A DNA stretch of 64,000 bases. It comes from Pseudoalteromonas sp. NC201. GTDB taxonomy: Bacteria; Pseudomonadota; Gammaproteobacteria; Enterobacterales; Alteromonadaceae. Under the pieces are notes generated by a model that had not been told where the DNA came from, searched no databases, and saw only the letters and a program-made list of their open reading frames with translations. Made by a program: the position numbers and the translations under genes. How positions within the stretch are numbered: position 1 is the first letter of the stretch; the number at the start of each line of letters is the position of its first letter. The DNA lies in NCBI RefSeq assembly GCF_002850255.1, contig NZ_CP022523.1, forward strand, positions 434,001 through 498,000, in the 5' to 3' direction. This document shows, one piece after another, positions 10,378 to 18,729 of this stretch.

Positions 10378-10402
10378 CGCAGTGCAAATCGTTTGCACTG
10401 CG
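10378..10402. other. Intra-operon hairpin between betA and the BCCT-like gene
   Basis: Perfect 11-bp stem CGCAGTGCAAA / TTTGCACTGCG with a 3-base TCG loop and no following T-run. Without a T-tract it is unlikely to be an efficient terminator. It may be an RNA processing or stability element that lowers expression of the transporter part relative to betIBA. Confidence 0.5.
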
Positions 10403-10442
10403 TTAATGCGGGAATAATGTAAATAAAAACAACGGAGAAAAA

Positions 10443-10493
10443 ATGAGTTACTTCTATCAATTTTGGGAGGGTGACAATGACAGTATGGCTTAG
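10443..10493 (+). CDS. 16-codon ORF overlapping the start of the BCCT-like gene
   Basis: ATG at 10443 reads MSYFYQFWEGDNDSMA and stops at TAG 10491-10493. GGAG lies about 6 bases upstream of its ATG. It spans the ribosome site and first codons of the transporter gene (ATG 10477) in another frame. Translating it would bring ribosomes onto the transporter start, so it could be a coupling leader. It could also be a small membrane-associated peptide (it is aromatic-rich). It could be chance; conservation of the peptide has not been tested. Confidence 0.4.
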   Translation: MSYFYQFWEGDNDSMA

Positions 10494-11694
10494 TGCAGGC
10501 ATCATTTTCACCCTATTGGCAATTGCCTTTATCTTATTGAAGTGGGGGAATTTACAGTGCGTTGGTGTTACACCGGTTAGAACGTTCACTTTTATTGCAA
10601 TCTTATTTACTTCTGGCCTAGATGTTGGCCTCATCATGTTTCCGCTTACGGAGTTTGCGGGTTACGCAGACATAAAAGCAAGCCCAGAGTATGCATTTAC
10701 TAATCCGCTGGCCATAGAGTTTGGTTTTTGGGGATTTTTAATCTGGGGGTTCTACTTTCTTACGTGCTTTTATTTCTGCGTAATAGAGCCCAAGGTAAAA
10801 TTCTTTGAAATTCCTTGGGTTAAATTCATTAATAACCTAGTTATTATCGGTACTTGTGCGTTTACTGCATTCTTATTGTTGTCTAATCTACCTTGGTATT
10901 TACCCAGTTTAGGCGACGGTGAGTCGATTATTCCTAGTTTCTATCTGATTGTGTTTGCGGCGATTGCTTTTGCGGTTTACTCAAGCACTAGCCTTAAGTA
11001 CGTGCGTTTTTTAAGCATCACGACAACATGGGTCTTTATCGGTTTAATCGCCTTTATGTGGGCGTCAGCGTTTGTCTTTGGTGACAGTTCAATGTCGAGC
11101 TATACCAACAACTTGGCACTGATCGGCGGTTACTTTACCAATTTAGATCAGTTTGTGTTGCCACTGAATGACTATCACGAGTTTTATCTGTTTTGGTGGT
11201 TTGCGTGGAGCATCATGATAGGGCAATTCACATCGCGTTTTGTCGGTGGCTTGAAAACCTATCAAGTGCTAGCGGCGATGTTGATTTTCCCGTCTATTCC
11301 AATCGCTGCATGGTTTAGTGTGCTTTATCACTACCATGAGGCTGGGATCCCTACTGCGGGTATTAAAAACTTTGCAATGGTCTTCGTTGGCGTGGTGTTT
11401 GTAATTAACTCACTCGACTCTTTGATCCGCCTATATACAGACAACCTAAACCTTACAGTTAGCCGTTTAGGAAAAAGAAACTATATTTTATTTAATATCG
11501 TGGCGTTATCACTGCTTACGCTGTTATTTAAACTAAACTTTTTACAGATCCAATGGGTTGGTGCGTTAGTTATAGGCTTGTTCTTCTCATGTTTTGGTTA
11601 CATTGCTTATAGCAAATACAAAACTGTGAGCAAGATTGATAGCTCGCCAAAAGACAACCTTATCGACTTTAGAAAAATTGAATCAGTAAACTAG
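10477..11694 (+). CDS. Short BCCT-like (betaine/choline/carnitine) transporter
   Basis: Polytopic inner-membrane protein, about 405 residues and about 11 hydrophobic segments. The BCCT hallmark is visible in a central helix as FYLFWWFAWSIMIGQFTSRF, equivalent to the tryptophan-rich FWAWWIAWSPFVG segment of the family. SGLDVGLIMFPLTEFAGY resembles the glycine-rich third helix of BCCT carriers. Standard BCCT proteins have 12 helices and at least 500 residues, so this is a compact or diverged member lacking N-terminal helices. An in-frame GTG at 10471 exists, but GGGAGG is spaced correctly only for the ATG at 10477. Its position after betIBA points to choline or betaine uptake; substrate and coupling ion are inferred. 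Confidence 0.75.
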   Translation: MTVWLSAGIIFTLLAIAFILLKWGNLQCVGVTPVRTFTFIAILFTSGLDVGLIMFPLTEFAGYADIKASPEYAFTNPLAIEFGFWGFLIWGFYFLTCFYFCVIEPKVKFFEIPWVKFINNLVIIGTCAFTAFLLLSNLPWYLPSLGDGESIIPSFYLIVFAAIAFAVYSSTSLKYVRFLSITTTWVFIGLIAFMWASAFVFGDSSMSSYTNNLALIGGYFTNLDQFVLPLNDYHEFYLFWWFAWSIMIGQFTSRFVGGLKTYQVLAAMLIFPSIPIAAWFSVLYHYHEAGIPTAGIKNFAMVFVGVVFVINSLDSLIRLYTDNLNLTVSRLGKRNYILFNIVALSLLTLLFKLNFLQIQWVGALVIGLFFSCFGYIAYSKYKTVSKIDSSPKDNLIDFRKIESVN

Positions 11695-11706
11695 GGATAC
11701 AACTAC

Positions 11707-12408
11707 ATGACAACCTTAAAGAAAACACTTTGTGCACTACCACTTTTACTCGCGTCTAACTATGCGGCGGCAGACTGGTCTGCAACCCTAACGGGTGTAT
11801 CTGATTATACCTTTAACGGTGTGAGTCAAACGCAAAATGACCCAGCCCTACAAGGCAGTATAGATAAAGCCTTTTCAAACGGTGTATATGCTGGAAGCTG
11901 GGCGTCTAACGTCGATTTTGGTGGTGACACAGATCTAGAGTGGGACTTTTACGTTGGTCGCTTCGTCGAGCTGAACCAAAGCTGGAGCGTTGACTATGGT
12001 ATTGCTTACTATTCTTATCATGGTGGTGACAACTCAAGCGACGGTAACTATCCAGAGATCTATACTAAGTTTGGTTACGCCAGTGAATTTGGCCAAACCG
12101 AATTTAATTTCTGGTACAGCTGGGATTATTTTGGTACCGAAGCGGGTCACACTATTGCGATGGTAGCACATACTTTTGAAATTGCAGAAGGTCATGCACT
12201 AAGAGCAAGCTTTGATATCTCCAATTCATTGGATGGCGATAAATATACGTGGGATGGTAACGATAAATCTTACAATCACTATCGCCTTGCTTATCAAACT
12301 GCATTTAAAGGGTTTGATATTGAAGTGGCGGCTGAAAATACGAGCCTAGATTGGGATACGGCAGATGAACGTATTGTACTTTCTGTGTCGAGAACATTTG
12401 CTTTGTAA
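11707..12408 (+). CDS. TorF-family putative outer-membrane porin
   Basis: 233 residues with a signal peptide (MTTLKKTLCALPLLLASNYAAA). The mature part begins DWSATLTGVSDYTFNGVSQTQNDPALQGS, the typical start of the Gcw_chp/TorF family of predicted beta-barrel proteins. Alternating aromatic and polar strands and a C-terminal VLSVSRTFAL ending in a hydrophobic residue support an outer-membrane barrel. It starts 12 bp after the BCCT-like gene and is followed by a strong terminator, so it is the last gene of the bet transcript. It may admit choline or related solutes; the family's role is not settled. Confidence 0.82.
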   Translation: MTTLKKTLCALPLLLASNYAAADWSATLTGVSDYTFNGVSQTQNDPALQGSIDKAFSNGVYAGSWASNVDFGGDTDLEWDFYVGRFVELNQSWSVDYGIAYYSYHGGDNSSDGNYPEIYTKFGYASEFGQTEFNFWYSWDYFGTEAGHTIAMVAHTFEIAEGHALRASFDISNSLDGDKYTWDGNDKSYNHYRLAYQTAFKGFDIEVAAENTSLDWDTADERIVLSVSRTFAL

Positions 12409-12432
12409 CTTGCATTAAGATGTGATGATTGT

Positions 12433-12464
12433 AATACCAGCCTAATCTAGGCTGGTATTTTTTT
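12433..12464 (+). terminator. Rho-independent terminator ending the bet operon
   Basis: 11-bp stem AATACCAGCCT/AGGCTGGTATT with a 5-base loop followed by seven T. Confidence 0.92.
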
Positions 12465-12514
12465 ACGTTTAAGGCAAAATGTTTAAAAAGTGCACTGTAG
12501 TAAGAAAAACAATC

Positions 12515-12898
12515 ATGAACCTCAATCAAGTTACGCTGCCTGTCGATGATATGACTGCAGCTTGTCAATTCTATCGAACGCTCGGCTTTACTCAAATTGT
12601 TGATACGCCGCATTATGCTCGATTTGAATGTCCTGAAGGTAATGCAACCTTCTCGTTGTCGCTAGAAGTGCCCCCTATCAGCAATGGTGCAGTTATTTAC
12701 TTTGAACATGAACAGTTAGATGAGTGGGTCTCAGAGCTAGAGACTCGAGGTATTTTATTTGAGCAGCTCCCGACTGAACAGCGCTACCTGTGGCGAGAAG
12801 CGATACTGTTTGATCCTGCAGGAAATAAGATAAAATTGTACTGGGCTGGTGAAAATCGATTAGACCCTCCTTGGCGTGTGGAACTCAAGGGATTTTAG
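12515..12898 (+). CDS. VOC-superfamily (glyoxalase-fold) protein
   Basis: 127 residues from the ATG at 12515 (MNLNQVTLPVDDMTAACQFYRTLGF). An upstream in-frame ATG at 12479 lies against the terminator and adds non-family sequence. It has a single-chain vicinal-oxygen-chelate fold: beta-alpha-beta modules with VDDMTAACQFYRTLGFTQI and the C-terminal EAILFDPAGNKIKLYWAGE. Related proteins include glyoxalases, dioxygenases and antibiotic-binding proteins; the substrate cannot be assigned. No neighbour appears functionally tied to it. Confidence 0.78.
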   Translation: MNLNQVTLPVDDMTAACQFYRTLGFTQIVDTPHYARFECPEGNATFSLSLEVPPISNGAVIYFEHEQLDEWVSELETRGILFEQLPTEQRYLWREAILFDPAGNKIKLYWAGENRLDPPWRVELKGF

Positions 12899-13026
12899 AA
12901 AACTCCAAACTTATTCATTTAATGTTAAATTATATTTTACAAATATTGTTGAATTATGTAACTTTAATGGCGACTGTACAGCTAGGCAAGAGGTCCGAGT
13001 GGAGTCGCTAAAGTTGGGTGGTTTTC

Positions 13027-13188
13027 ATACCAGTTGTATTAAGTAAATGATCTATCTTGAAGCGGGGAAATAGCTTTAGTAGCAAGGCAAAAATTTTGCT
13101 ATTTAGTTGTTCTAAATGAGAAATTTTTAACGAAGCTAATATGCTATTTCACCCTTCAAATTGATTAGAGAATTAATTCAATTGGTAT
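13027..13188. repeat. 162-bp long-hairpin element (MITE-like)
   Basis: Ends ATACCAGTTGTATTAA and, inverted, ATACCAATTGAATTAA (14 of 16 bases alike). Pairing continues inward: TCTATCTTGAAGCGGGGAAATAG against the inverse of CTATTTCACCCTTCAAATTGAT. The whole unit could fold into one imperfect hairpin. It has no ORF and is the only copy of this kind seen in the window. It fills the middle of the gene-free stretch 12899-13359; nothing else was recognised there. Confidence 0.65.
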
Positions 13189-13359
13189 CACTAATCGCCT
13201 GATGGATTGTTTTGAAAGATTGAGAGCGATGTATTGAACATTTCTATCGATCAAGTTGTACCATTCTCCCAATTTGCCGCTACTAGATAAATGGATGTGC
13301 TTGTTGCGGCAAATTATTTCTCTATCCTTGACTAATTGCTAGGCCCTAGTTTCAAGCTT

Positions 13360-13668
13360 ATGAACTTTCTAAAAGATATTCCTGCTGATTTAACTGAAGA
13401 AGTTTTTGAGACGGTACTTTCTCATTCAAATATTCGTATTGAACGGATAGTATCAAACGGCCATACCTCTCCTAGCTCTGGATATTATGACCAAGATGAA
13501 AACGAGTGGGTGCTGGTGTTGCAGGGCTGCGCTGAACTAATCTTTGGTGACGGTAAAACGATAACCTTAAAAGCGGGTGATAGCCTTAACATTCCCGCAC
13601 ACCAAAAGCACAAAGTAAGCTACACAGACACTTTAGAGCCAACTATTTGGCTTGCTATTTTTTACTAA
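13360..13668 (+). CDS. Small cupin-domain protein
   Basis: About 102 residues from the ATG at 13360 (MNFLKDIPADLTEEVFETVL); a TTG at 13336 is a possible alternative. It is a single RmlC-like cupin barrel: NEWVLVLQGCAELIFGDGKTITLKAGDSLNIPAHQKHKVSY holds the two cupin motifs with G, E/D and a histidine. The first motif lacks the usual HxH pair, so metal binding is doubtful. It could be a phosphomannose-isomerase-like or regulatory cupin. It is convergent with the LysR gene. Confidence 0.75.
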   Translation: MNFLKDIPADLTEEVFETVLSHSNIRIERIVSNGHTSPSSGYYDQDENEWVLVLQGCAELIFGDGKTITLKAGDSLNIPAHQKHKVSYTDTLEPTIWLAIFY

Positions 13669-13680
13669 TCAAAACTTAGG

Positions 13681-14616
13681 TTAAATAAAACTAAAGTCGC
13701 CAACAAAGACTTGGCTGTCGTTGGAAACTTGGGTAAACCACTCTTTTAGGCTTTCAATTGCAGCGGTTGTTTTTGCTGCAACAGTATTGCGGTGTGGCGT
13801 CACGGCATAAACACTATATTCTCTTAATGACCACTCAGTACACAATCTTTTTAGTCTACCTGATGAAAGGTGGTGCCTAATTTCTGGTTCAGGTAAAACA
13901 CCATAGCCGATGCCATCTAGCGTGAGCTGAATGCAAGCCTGCATATTATTCACCATAAAACGTGCTGTTGGCAGCGCCACTTGCTGATGAGTTTGTTGAT
14001 GGCTCAAATGATAGGGGTTTTGTTTGCTACTCGAATGACCAATCAAAGCGTGAGGCGCTAAGCTTTCTGGGTGCGATATATTGAGTTGTGCCAATGGATG
14101 GTGGCAACTAACGCAGGGGATAAGTTGCCAGTCAGCAAGATGACGAGCAATGAGGTTTGAGTCCTGTAAAGGGCCTATACAGATAGCCAAGTCGACACCT
14201 TCAGTAATGATGTCAATGGGCTCGTCAGTCAGGATCAAATCGACTTTTATTTGTGGAAACTGTTCACTCAAATAGCGCAGTGGCATACTGAGTAGCCCTC
14301 CTCCAAACCCGATGGGGGCAGAAATCTTCAATATGCCAGATGGCGTATGTTGTAATAACTCAAGTTCATGCTCTGCCTGTTCTGCGGTTTGCAGTATTTG
14401 TATCGCGGACTTGTAATAGATAGTACCAGCTTCAGTGAGTGTTAGGCTGCGAGTATTACGATTAAATAAACTTAGGCCTATGTCTTGCTCTAATTTACTG
14501 ATCTGCTGGCTAACGGCTGAGGTGGTCATGTGCAATAAGTCAGCGGCTTTGCTCATACTGCCCGCTTCTACTGTTTTGGCGAACACTTTAAGTCCGCGAG
14601 TCAATTTTTGATTCAT
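13681..14616 (-). CDS. LysR-family transcriptional regulator
   Basis: 311 residues. N-terminal winged helix-turn-helix GSMSKAADLLHMTTSAVSQQISKLEQDIGLSLFNRNTRSLTLTEAG is a clear LysR signature, followed by a periplasmic-binding-like effector domain from about residue 90 (GILKISAPIGFGGGLL). It is divergent from the TonB-dependent receptor gene, with a 122-bp gap that also holds a Fur-like box, so it may add a second layer of control over the uptake operon. The effector is not deducible. Confidence 0.87.
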   Translation of the reverse strand: MNQKLTRGLKVFAKTVEAGSMSKAADLLHMTTSAVSQQISKLEQDIGLSLFNRNTRSLTLTEAGTIYYKSAIQILQTAEQAEHELELLQHTPSGILKISAPIGFGGGLLSMPLRYLSEQFPQIKVDLILTDEPIDIITEGVDLAICIGPLQDSNLIARHLADWQLIPCVSCHHPLAQLNISHPESLAPHALIGHSSSKQNPYHLSHQQTHQQVALPTARFMVNNMQACIQLTLDGIGYGVLPEPEIRHHLSSGRLKRLCTEWSLREYSVYAVTPHRNTVAAKTTAAIESLKEWFTQVSNDSQVFVGDFSFI

Positions 14617-14692
14617 TGTTAAGCCTTGCTTAAAATACCTTTAAGAAAAATCGCATTGCTCCAAAATACGCAATCATCATAACATTACAAAT

Positions 14693-14711
14693 GAAAATAA
14701 TTGTTATTTAT
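14693..14711. promoter_or_regulatory. Fur-like box upstream of the TonB receptor
   Basis: Core palindrome AAATAA-TTG-TTATTT at 14695-14709. The 19-mer matches the Fur consensus at 11 positions by eye. It lies 28 bp before the receptor ATG, which fits repression by iron-loaded Fur. Confidence 0.55.
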
Positions 14712-14738
14712 CTTGTATTCTATCATGGAGGTTTCTCG

Positions 14739-16733
14739 ATGTTGATGGCCTGTCGTAGTTTGGCGCCACTCTCTTTAGCTGTTGCAGCTGCCCTGCCTTT
14801 TTCCTCACTTGCACAAAGTGATGCAAAATCAGAAATAAAAGAAGAGATGGAAGTGATCGTCGTATCCGCTTCTGGATTTGAGCAACTGCTAAAAAATGCG
14901 CCGGCGTCTGTTAGCGTTATCAACCAAGAGGAGCTACAGCAGCGCTTTTATCGAGACCTTACCGATGCCATGACAGATGTTCCCGGAGTTGTAGTAACTG
15001 GAGGCGGAGACAGGGAAGATATTAGCCTTCGCGGCATGGGCAGTCAGTACACGCTTATCTTAGTCGACGGGCAAAGACAAAGTTCGCGTGAGACTCGGCC
15101 AAATAGTGACGGCCCTGGTGTTGAAGGTGCATGGACGCCTCCTGTTGCTGCCATCGAACGTATCGAAGTTGTGCGCGGACCTATGTCTTCGCTGTATGGC
15201 TCTGATGCAATTGGTGGTGTAATTAACATTATCACTAAAAAAACGCCTGACGAGTGGCATGGAGAAGTCAGAGTTGACGCCACCAGCCAAGAAAACAGTC
15301 GCTCAGGTGATATTTATCAGGCTAATTTCTTTGCTGCCGGCTCGCTAATCAAAGATACCTTAGGGGTACAAATTTACGGCCAAACTACGCACAGAGATGA
15401 AGACGAAATCGTGTCTGGCTTTAGAGGTCGCGATGCAGATACGCTGAAGGTAAAACTGGCCTATACACCATCAGATGAACACGAATGGTTATTGGATTAT
15501 GGTATTGCTTCACAAACGCTTGATGCGACGCTAGGTAAAACGGTAGCACCGCTTGCGCCAGGTGAGCCGTGTGGCCGTCGTGGTTGTCCTGAGTCCACTA
15601 CAACCGAATACGATAGTGAGTCAATCTCTTTGACGCATAACGGTTATTGGTCATTTGGTAGCTCTCGTAGTTACCTAAAACATGAAGAGTTTGATAATAA
15701 ATCCCGCGAGATGACGGTCAAAAACGTAGACTTCCAGTCTCTTTGGACGTTACCGCTTGGCGAGTCTCATACTAGCTCAATCGGTGTTGCCTATCTTAAT
15801 GAAGATTTGACCGACAAAACCAGTAACCGCATTAGTGATTTGCAGCAAGTTGACAACGATCAGTGGTCGGTATTTGCTGAGGATGAGTGGCGCATCGTTG
15901 AGCCATTTGCCCTGACTATGGGCCTACGCTACGACAAAGACGGTAACTTTGGCGGCCACGTTAGCCCGCGCTTATACGGTGTTTATACTGCATCAGAGGC
16001 GGTGACGGTTAAAGGTGGGATCTCAACCGGCTTTAGAGCGCCGAACTTGCGTCAAAGTACTGCGGCGTGGGGCCAAGTGAGTCGTGGTGGCAATATTTAT
16101 GGAAATCCAGAGTTAAGCCCTGAAACCTCAATTAATTACGAGGTAGGTGTATACGTTGAGCTTGCTAAAGGGATCAGCACCTCAGCAACGGTATTCTATA
16201 ACGAGTTTGACGATAAAATTTCACGGGTTTCGTGCCCACTAACTCAATGCACGGACGGCCCTAACGAGTTTGGCTCGTTACCGACAACCTATGTCAACGT
16301 TGATGAAGCCGTAACCCAAGGTGGTGAAATTAGCTTCTCGGGTCAATTGACGGAAAAACTAAAGCTTAACGCAAACTATACCTACACAGATTCGGAGCAA
16401 AAAACCGGAGTGTATGCTGGTAGTCCATTAAACCAGTTACCTAAACATCTGTTCCAAACTTCGCTTAATTATCAGTATTCTGATGAGCTGAGCACGTGGT
16501 TACGCTTCCATTATCGTGGTGAAGAAAGCCAGCCTGTAACAGGGCCTTCGCAAAGTAGCTTGGTCGCACCTTCGTATAACCTAACTGATTTAGGTGCAAA
16601 TTATCAACTGAACGAAGCAACTAAGCTTGGATTTGGGATTTACAACCTCTTCGATGAAGAAATTACTGAAGCAGAATACGGCTACTTTGAAGATGGTCGT
16701 CGCTATTGGGCTTCATTGGCGTGGAGCTTTTAA
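14739..16733 (+). CDS. TonB-dependent outer-membrane receptor (Cir/FepA-like)
   Basis: From the ATG at 14739 the protein is 664 residues with a signal peptide ending near FSSLAQS. GGAGG lies 8 bases upstream; the earlier ATG at 14691 falls inside the Fur-like box. A TonB-box-like EVIVVSASG is followed by the plug domain (QEELQQRFYRDLTDAMTDVPG, then DISLRGMGSQYTLILVDGQR, and VVRGPMSSLYGSDAIGGVIN). The beta-barrel ends in GRRYWASLAWSF with terminal phenylalanine. It is closest to colicin-I/catecholate siderophore receptors. It heads an operon with a PepSY protein and a DUF4198 protein, and the Fur-like box points to iron. The actual ligand is unknown. Confidence 0.88.
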   Translation: MLMACRSLAPLSLAVAAALPFSSLAQSDAKSEIKEEMEVIVVSASGFEQLLKNAPASVSVINQEELQQRFYRDLTDAMTDVPGVVVTGGGDREDISLRGMGSQYTLILVDGQRQSSRETRPNSDGPGVEGAWTPPVAAIERIEVVRGPMSSLYGSDAIGGVINIITKKTPDEWHGEVRVDATSQENSRSGDIYQANFFAAGSLIKDTLGVQIYGQTTHRDEDEIVSGFRGRDADTLKVKLAYTPSDEHEWLLDYGIASQTLDATLGKTVAPLAPGEPCGRRGCPESTTTEYDSESISLTHNGYWSFGSSRSYLKHEEFDNKSREMTVKNVDFQSLWTLPLGESHTSSIGVAYLNEDLTDKTSNRISDLQQVDNDQWSVFAEDEWRIVEPFALTMGLRYDKDGNFGGHVSPRLYGVYTASEAVTVKGGISTGFRAPNLRQSTAAWGQVSRGGNIYGNPELSPETSINYEVGVYVELAKGISTSATVFYNEFDDKISRVSCPLTQCTDGPNEFGSLPTTYVNVDEAVTQGGEISFSGQLTEKLKLNANYTYTDSEQKTGVYAGSPLNQLPKHLFQTSLNYQYSDELSTWLRFHYRGEESQPVTGPSQSSLVAPSYNLTDLGANYQLNEATKLGFGIYNLFDEEITEAEYGYFEDGRRYWASLAWSF

Positions 16734-17824
16734 TGACACGAGCTCGCTCAGCGACTAAGTCGTCGAATCGGCGACTTAAAAAGCTGTTTGATTGGCGCAC
16801 TTGGCATTGGATGAGCTCTGCCGTGTGTTTGGTGGGAATGCTGCTGTTTGCCGTGACTGGGATCACCTTAAATCACGCAAGCCAAATAGAAGCTGCACCT
16901 ACTACATATGCTAAAGAAGCGGTGCTGCCAAGCGCTCTGTTGACCCAGCTTAACGCGGCGGCAGAGCAAACAGCGCTGCCACACAGCTTTCAATCTTGGT
17001 ATCAGTCACACACAGGCTCGGCGTTATCTGCACTACAGCAAGTGCAGTGGAGTGAGTACGAATTGTATGTTGCGCTGCCAAGAGCTGGTGGCGATGGCTG
17101 GTTTAGCATCGCCCTTGATAGCGGTGAGTTTTATCAAGAGATCACGGATCGTGGTTGGGTATCATACCTTAACGATCTTCACAAAGGACGTAATACAGGA
17201 TTTGCATGGCGTATGTTTATTGATGTGTTTTCAGTAGCTTGTGTAGTGTTTTCACTCACAGGGTTATGGCTTTTATACAAGCATTCTCGAGGAAGAAAGT
17301 CGACTTGGCCGCTCGTAGCAGCAGGCTTTGTATTACCTGTTTTAGTGCTGATGGTACCCGCGCACGCTAAAGCTGATGAAGTTGAAATCACGATCCCGCG
17401 CTTAAACGTTGCGGAATATCACCCACCTTATGTAGCTGTATGGCTGGCAGACAGCAAGCAACAGCGAGTTGCCGATATTGCCGTTTGGTATGACGTTAAC
17501 ATGGCCGATAAAGAGGGTGAAAAGTGGTTAAAAGACTTACGCCTTTGGTGGCGTAGAAGCGGTCGTAGCCTATCCATGCCTGTAGATGGCGTGACTGGTG
17601 CTACAAGGCGTCCTGGTACGGCAAAGATTGATTTAACCCCTTGGCGCGATGAGTTTAAAGCCTTACCTGCGGGTGAGTACACGCTGTTTGTAGAGGCTGC
17701 TCGTGAGCTTGGAGGTCGTGAAGTATTGAAACTGCCAGTGACCTTACCTATCACTGCACCTGTCACTGTGATTGCAGAAGGTAAATCTGAACTCGCTACA
17801 ACAATTTTAACAATGGAGCCTTAA
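16733..17824 (+). CDS. PepSY-associated membrane protein fused to DUF2271
   Basis: 363 residues from the ATG at 16733, which shares its first base with the receptor stop (TAATG). Hydrophobic helices lie at about 26-46, 160-182 and 190-212. A periplasmic loop with PepSY-like sequence lies between the first two (WYQSHTGSALSALQQVQW, then DSGEFYQEITDRGWVSYLNDLHKGRNTG). Residues about 213-345 are a DUF2271 domain (RRSGRSLSMPVDGVTGATRRPGTAKIDLTPW). PepSY_TM proteins next to TonB receptors are often thought to be ferric-siderophore reductases. The fusion to DUF2271 supports one periplasmic/inner-membrane module, but the reaction is inferred. Confidence 0.82.
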   Translation: MTRARSATKSSNRRLKKLFDWRTWHWMSSAVCLVGMLLFAVTGITLNHASQIEAAPTTYAKEAVLPSALLTQLNAAAEQTALPHSFQSWYQSHTGSALSALQQVQWSEYELYVALPRAGGDGWFSIALDSGEFYQEITDRGWVSYLNDLHKGRNTGFAWRMFIDVFSVACVVFSLTGLWLLYKHSRGRKSTWPLVAAGFVLPVLVLMVPAHAKADEVEITIPRLNVAEYHPPYVAVWLADSKQQRVADIAVWYDVNMADKEGEKWLKDLRLWWRRSGRSLSMPVDGVTGATRRPGTAKIDLTPWRDEFKALPAGEYTLFVEAARELGGREVLKLPVTLPITAPVTVIAEGKSELATTILTMEP

Positions 17825-17826
17825 TC

Positions 17827-18654
17827 GTGAAAATTTCAACGTTAGTTTCTGGTGTCTTAGTTGCCTTAGCCGCATATAGCCCGTTAAGTGAAGCACACCG
17901 AGTATGGATAAAGCCAAGTACCACCGTGGTATCTGGTGACAGCGAATGGATCACGTTTGATGCTGCCATCGCCAATGGGATCTTTAACCCAGATCATTAT
18001 GCTTATCCACTAGAGCGCCTATCTGCACTGTCTCCTTCTGGAAGCAAGGTTGAGTTTAAGAACGCCGCAAAACTTAAGTATCGCAGTGTGTTTGACATTG
18101 AGCTCAATCAGCAAGGCACTTACAAAGTGTTTAATCAAAGTCGCTCGCTGGTGGCGCGCTGGACTGATGAAAACGGTGAAAAGCATTACTGGCCAGGACG
18201 CGGCAAAGTTGGCTCAGTAGAAGCCTTTAACAAAGAAGTACCAAAAACGGCAAAAGATTTAAGTGTGACCGACGTTGCAAGACGATTAGAAGTATTTGTA
18301 ACTTTGGGCGCACCAAATAACACCGCGCTTAAGCCAACCGGCAAAGGGCTAGAACTAAGCCCGGTTACTCACCCTAATGATTTGTACACCGGTGAACCAA
18401 TTACCTTGCAGTATACGATGGATGGTGAACCTGCAAAGGGTGCAGAAGTGATAGTGGTACATCAGGATGAAAAGTACCGTGATAACAGTCAACCAAGCAA
18501 ATATACAACGAATGCCAAAGGTGAAGTGACGCTAACACTATCTGAGCCAGGCATGTATTGGTTTGAAGTGGAATATGAAGACGACAAAGCACAAGCACCC
18601 GCCACAAAGCGTGCCGGCAGCTATGTCACTACCCTTGAGGTATTACCGCTTTAA
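17827..18654 (+). CDS. DUF4198 periplasmic protein
   Basis: 275 residues, GTG start 2 bp after the PepSY gene. Signal peptide MKISTLVSGVLVALAAYSPLSEA, then HRVWIKPSTTVVSGDSEWITFDAAIANGIF, the typical DUF4198 opening with an exposed histidine right after cleavage. DUF4198 proteins are related to NikM/CbiM-type periplasmic metal-uptake components. The second half (YTGEPITLQYTMDGEPAKGAEVIVVHQDEKYRDN) is an Ig-like beta-sandwich. Third gene of the receptor operon, so it probably binds or hands over metal in the periplasm; the metal is unproven. Confidence 0.82.
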   Translation: MKISTLVSGVLVALAAYSPLSEAHRVWIKPSTTVVSGDSEWITFDAAIANGIFNPDHYAYPLERLSALSPSGSKVEFKNAAKLKYRSVFDIELNQQGTYKVFNQSRSLVARWTDENGEKHYWPGRGKVGSVEAFNKEVPKTAKDLSVTDVARRLEVFVTLGAPNNTALKPTGKGLELSPVTHPNDLYTGEPITLQYTMDGEPAKGAEVIVVHQDEKYRDNSQPSKYTTNAKGEVTLTLSEPGMYWFEVEYEDDKAQAPATKRAGSYVTTLEVLPL

Positions 18655-18729
18655 CCCATCGTCCCCATGTGGTTTGAGACGTGCAGTCGTCTCAGCCCAT
18701 TTAATTTAGTGGTCATAACAGAGACGCCA

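Noticed and set aside
10248..10637. 129-codon minus-strand frame across the betA/BCCT junction
   Set aside because: Antisense to two conserved genes and lacks a ribosome site or family resemblance.
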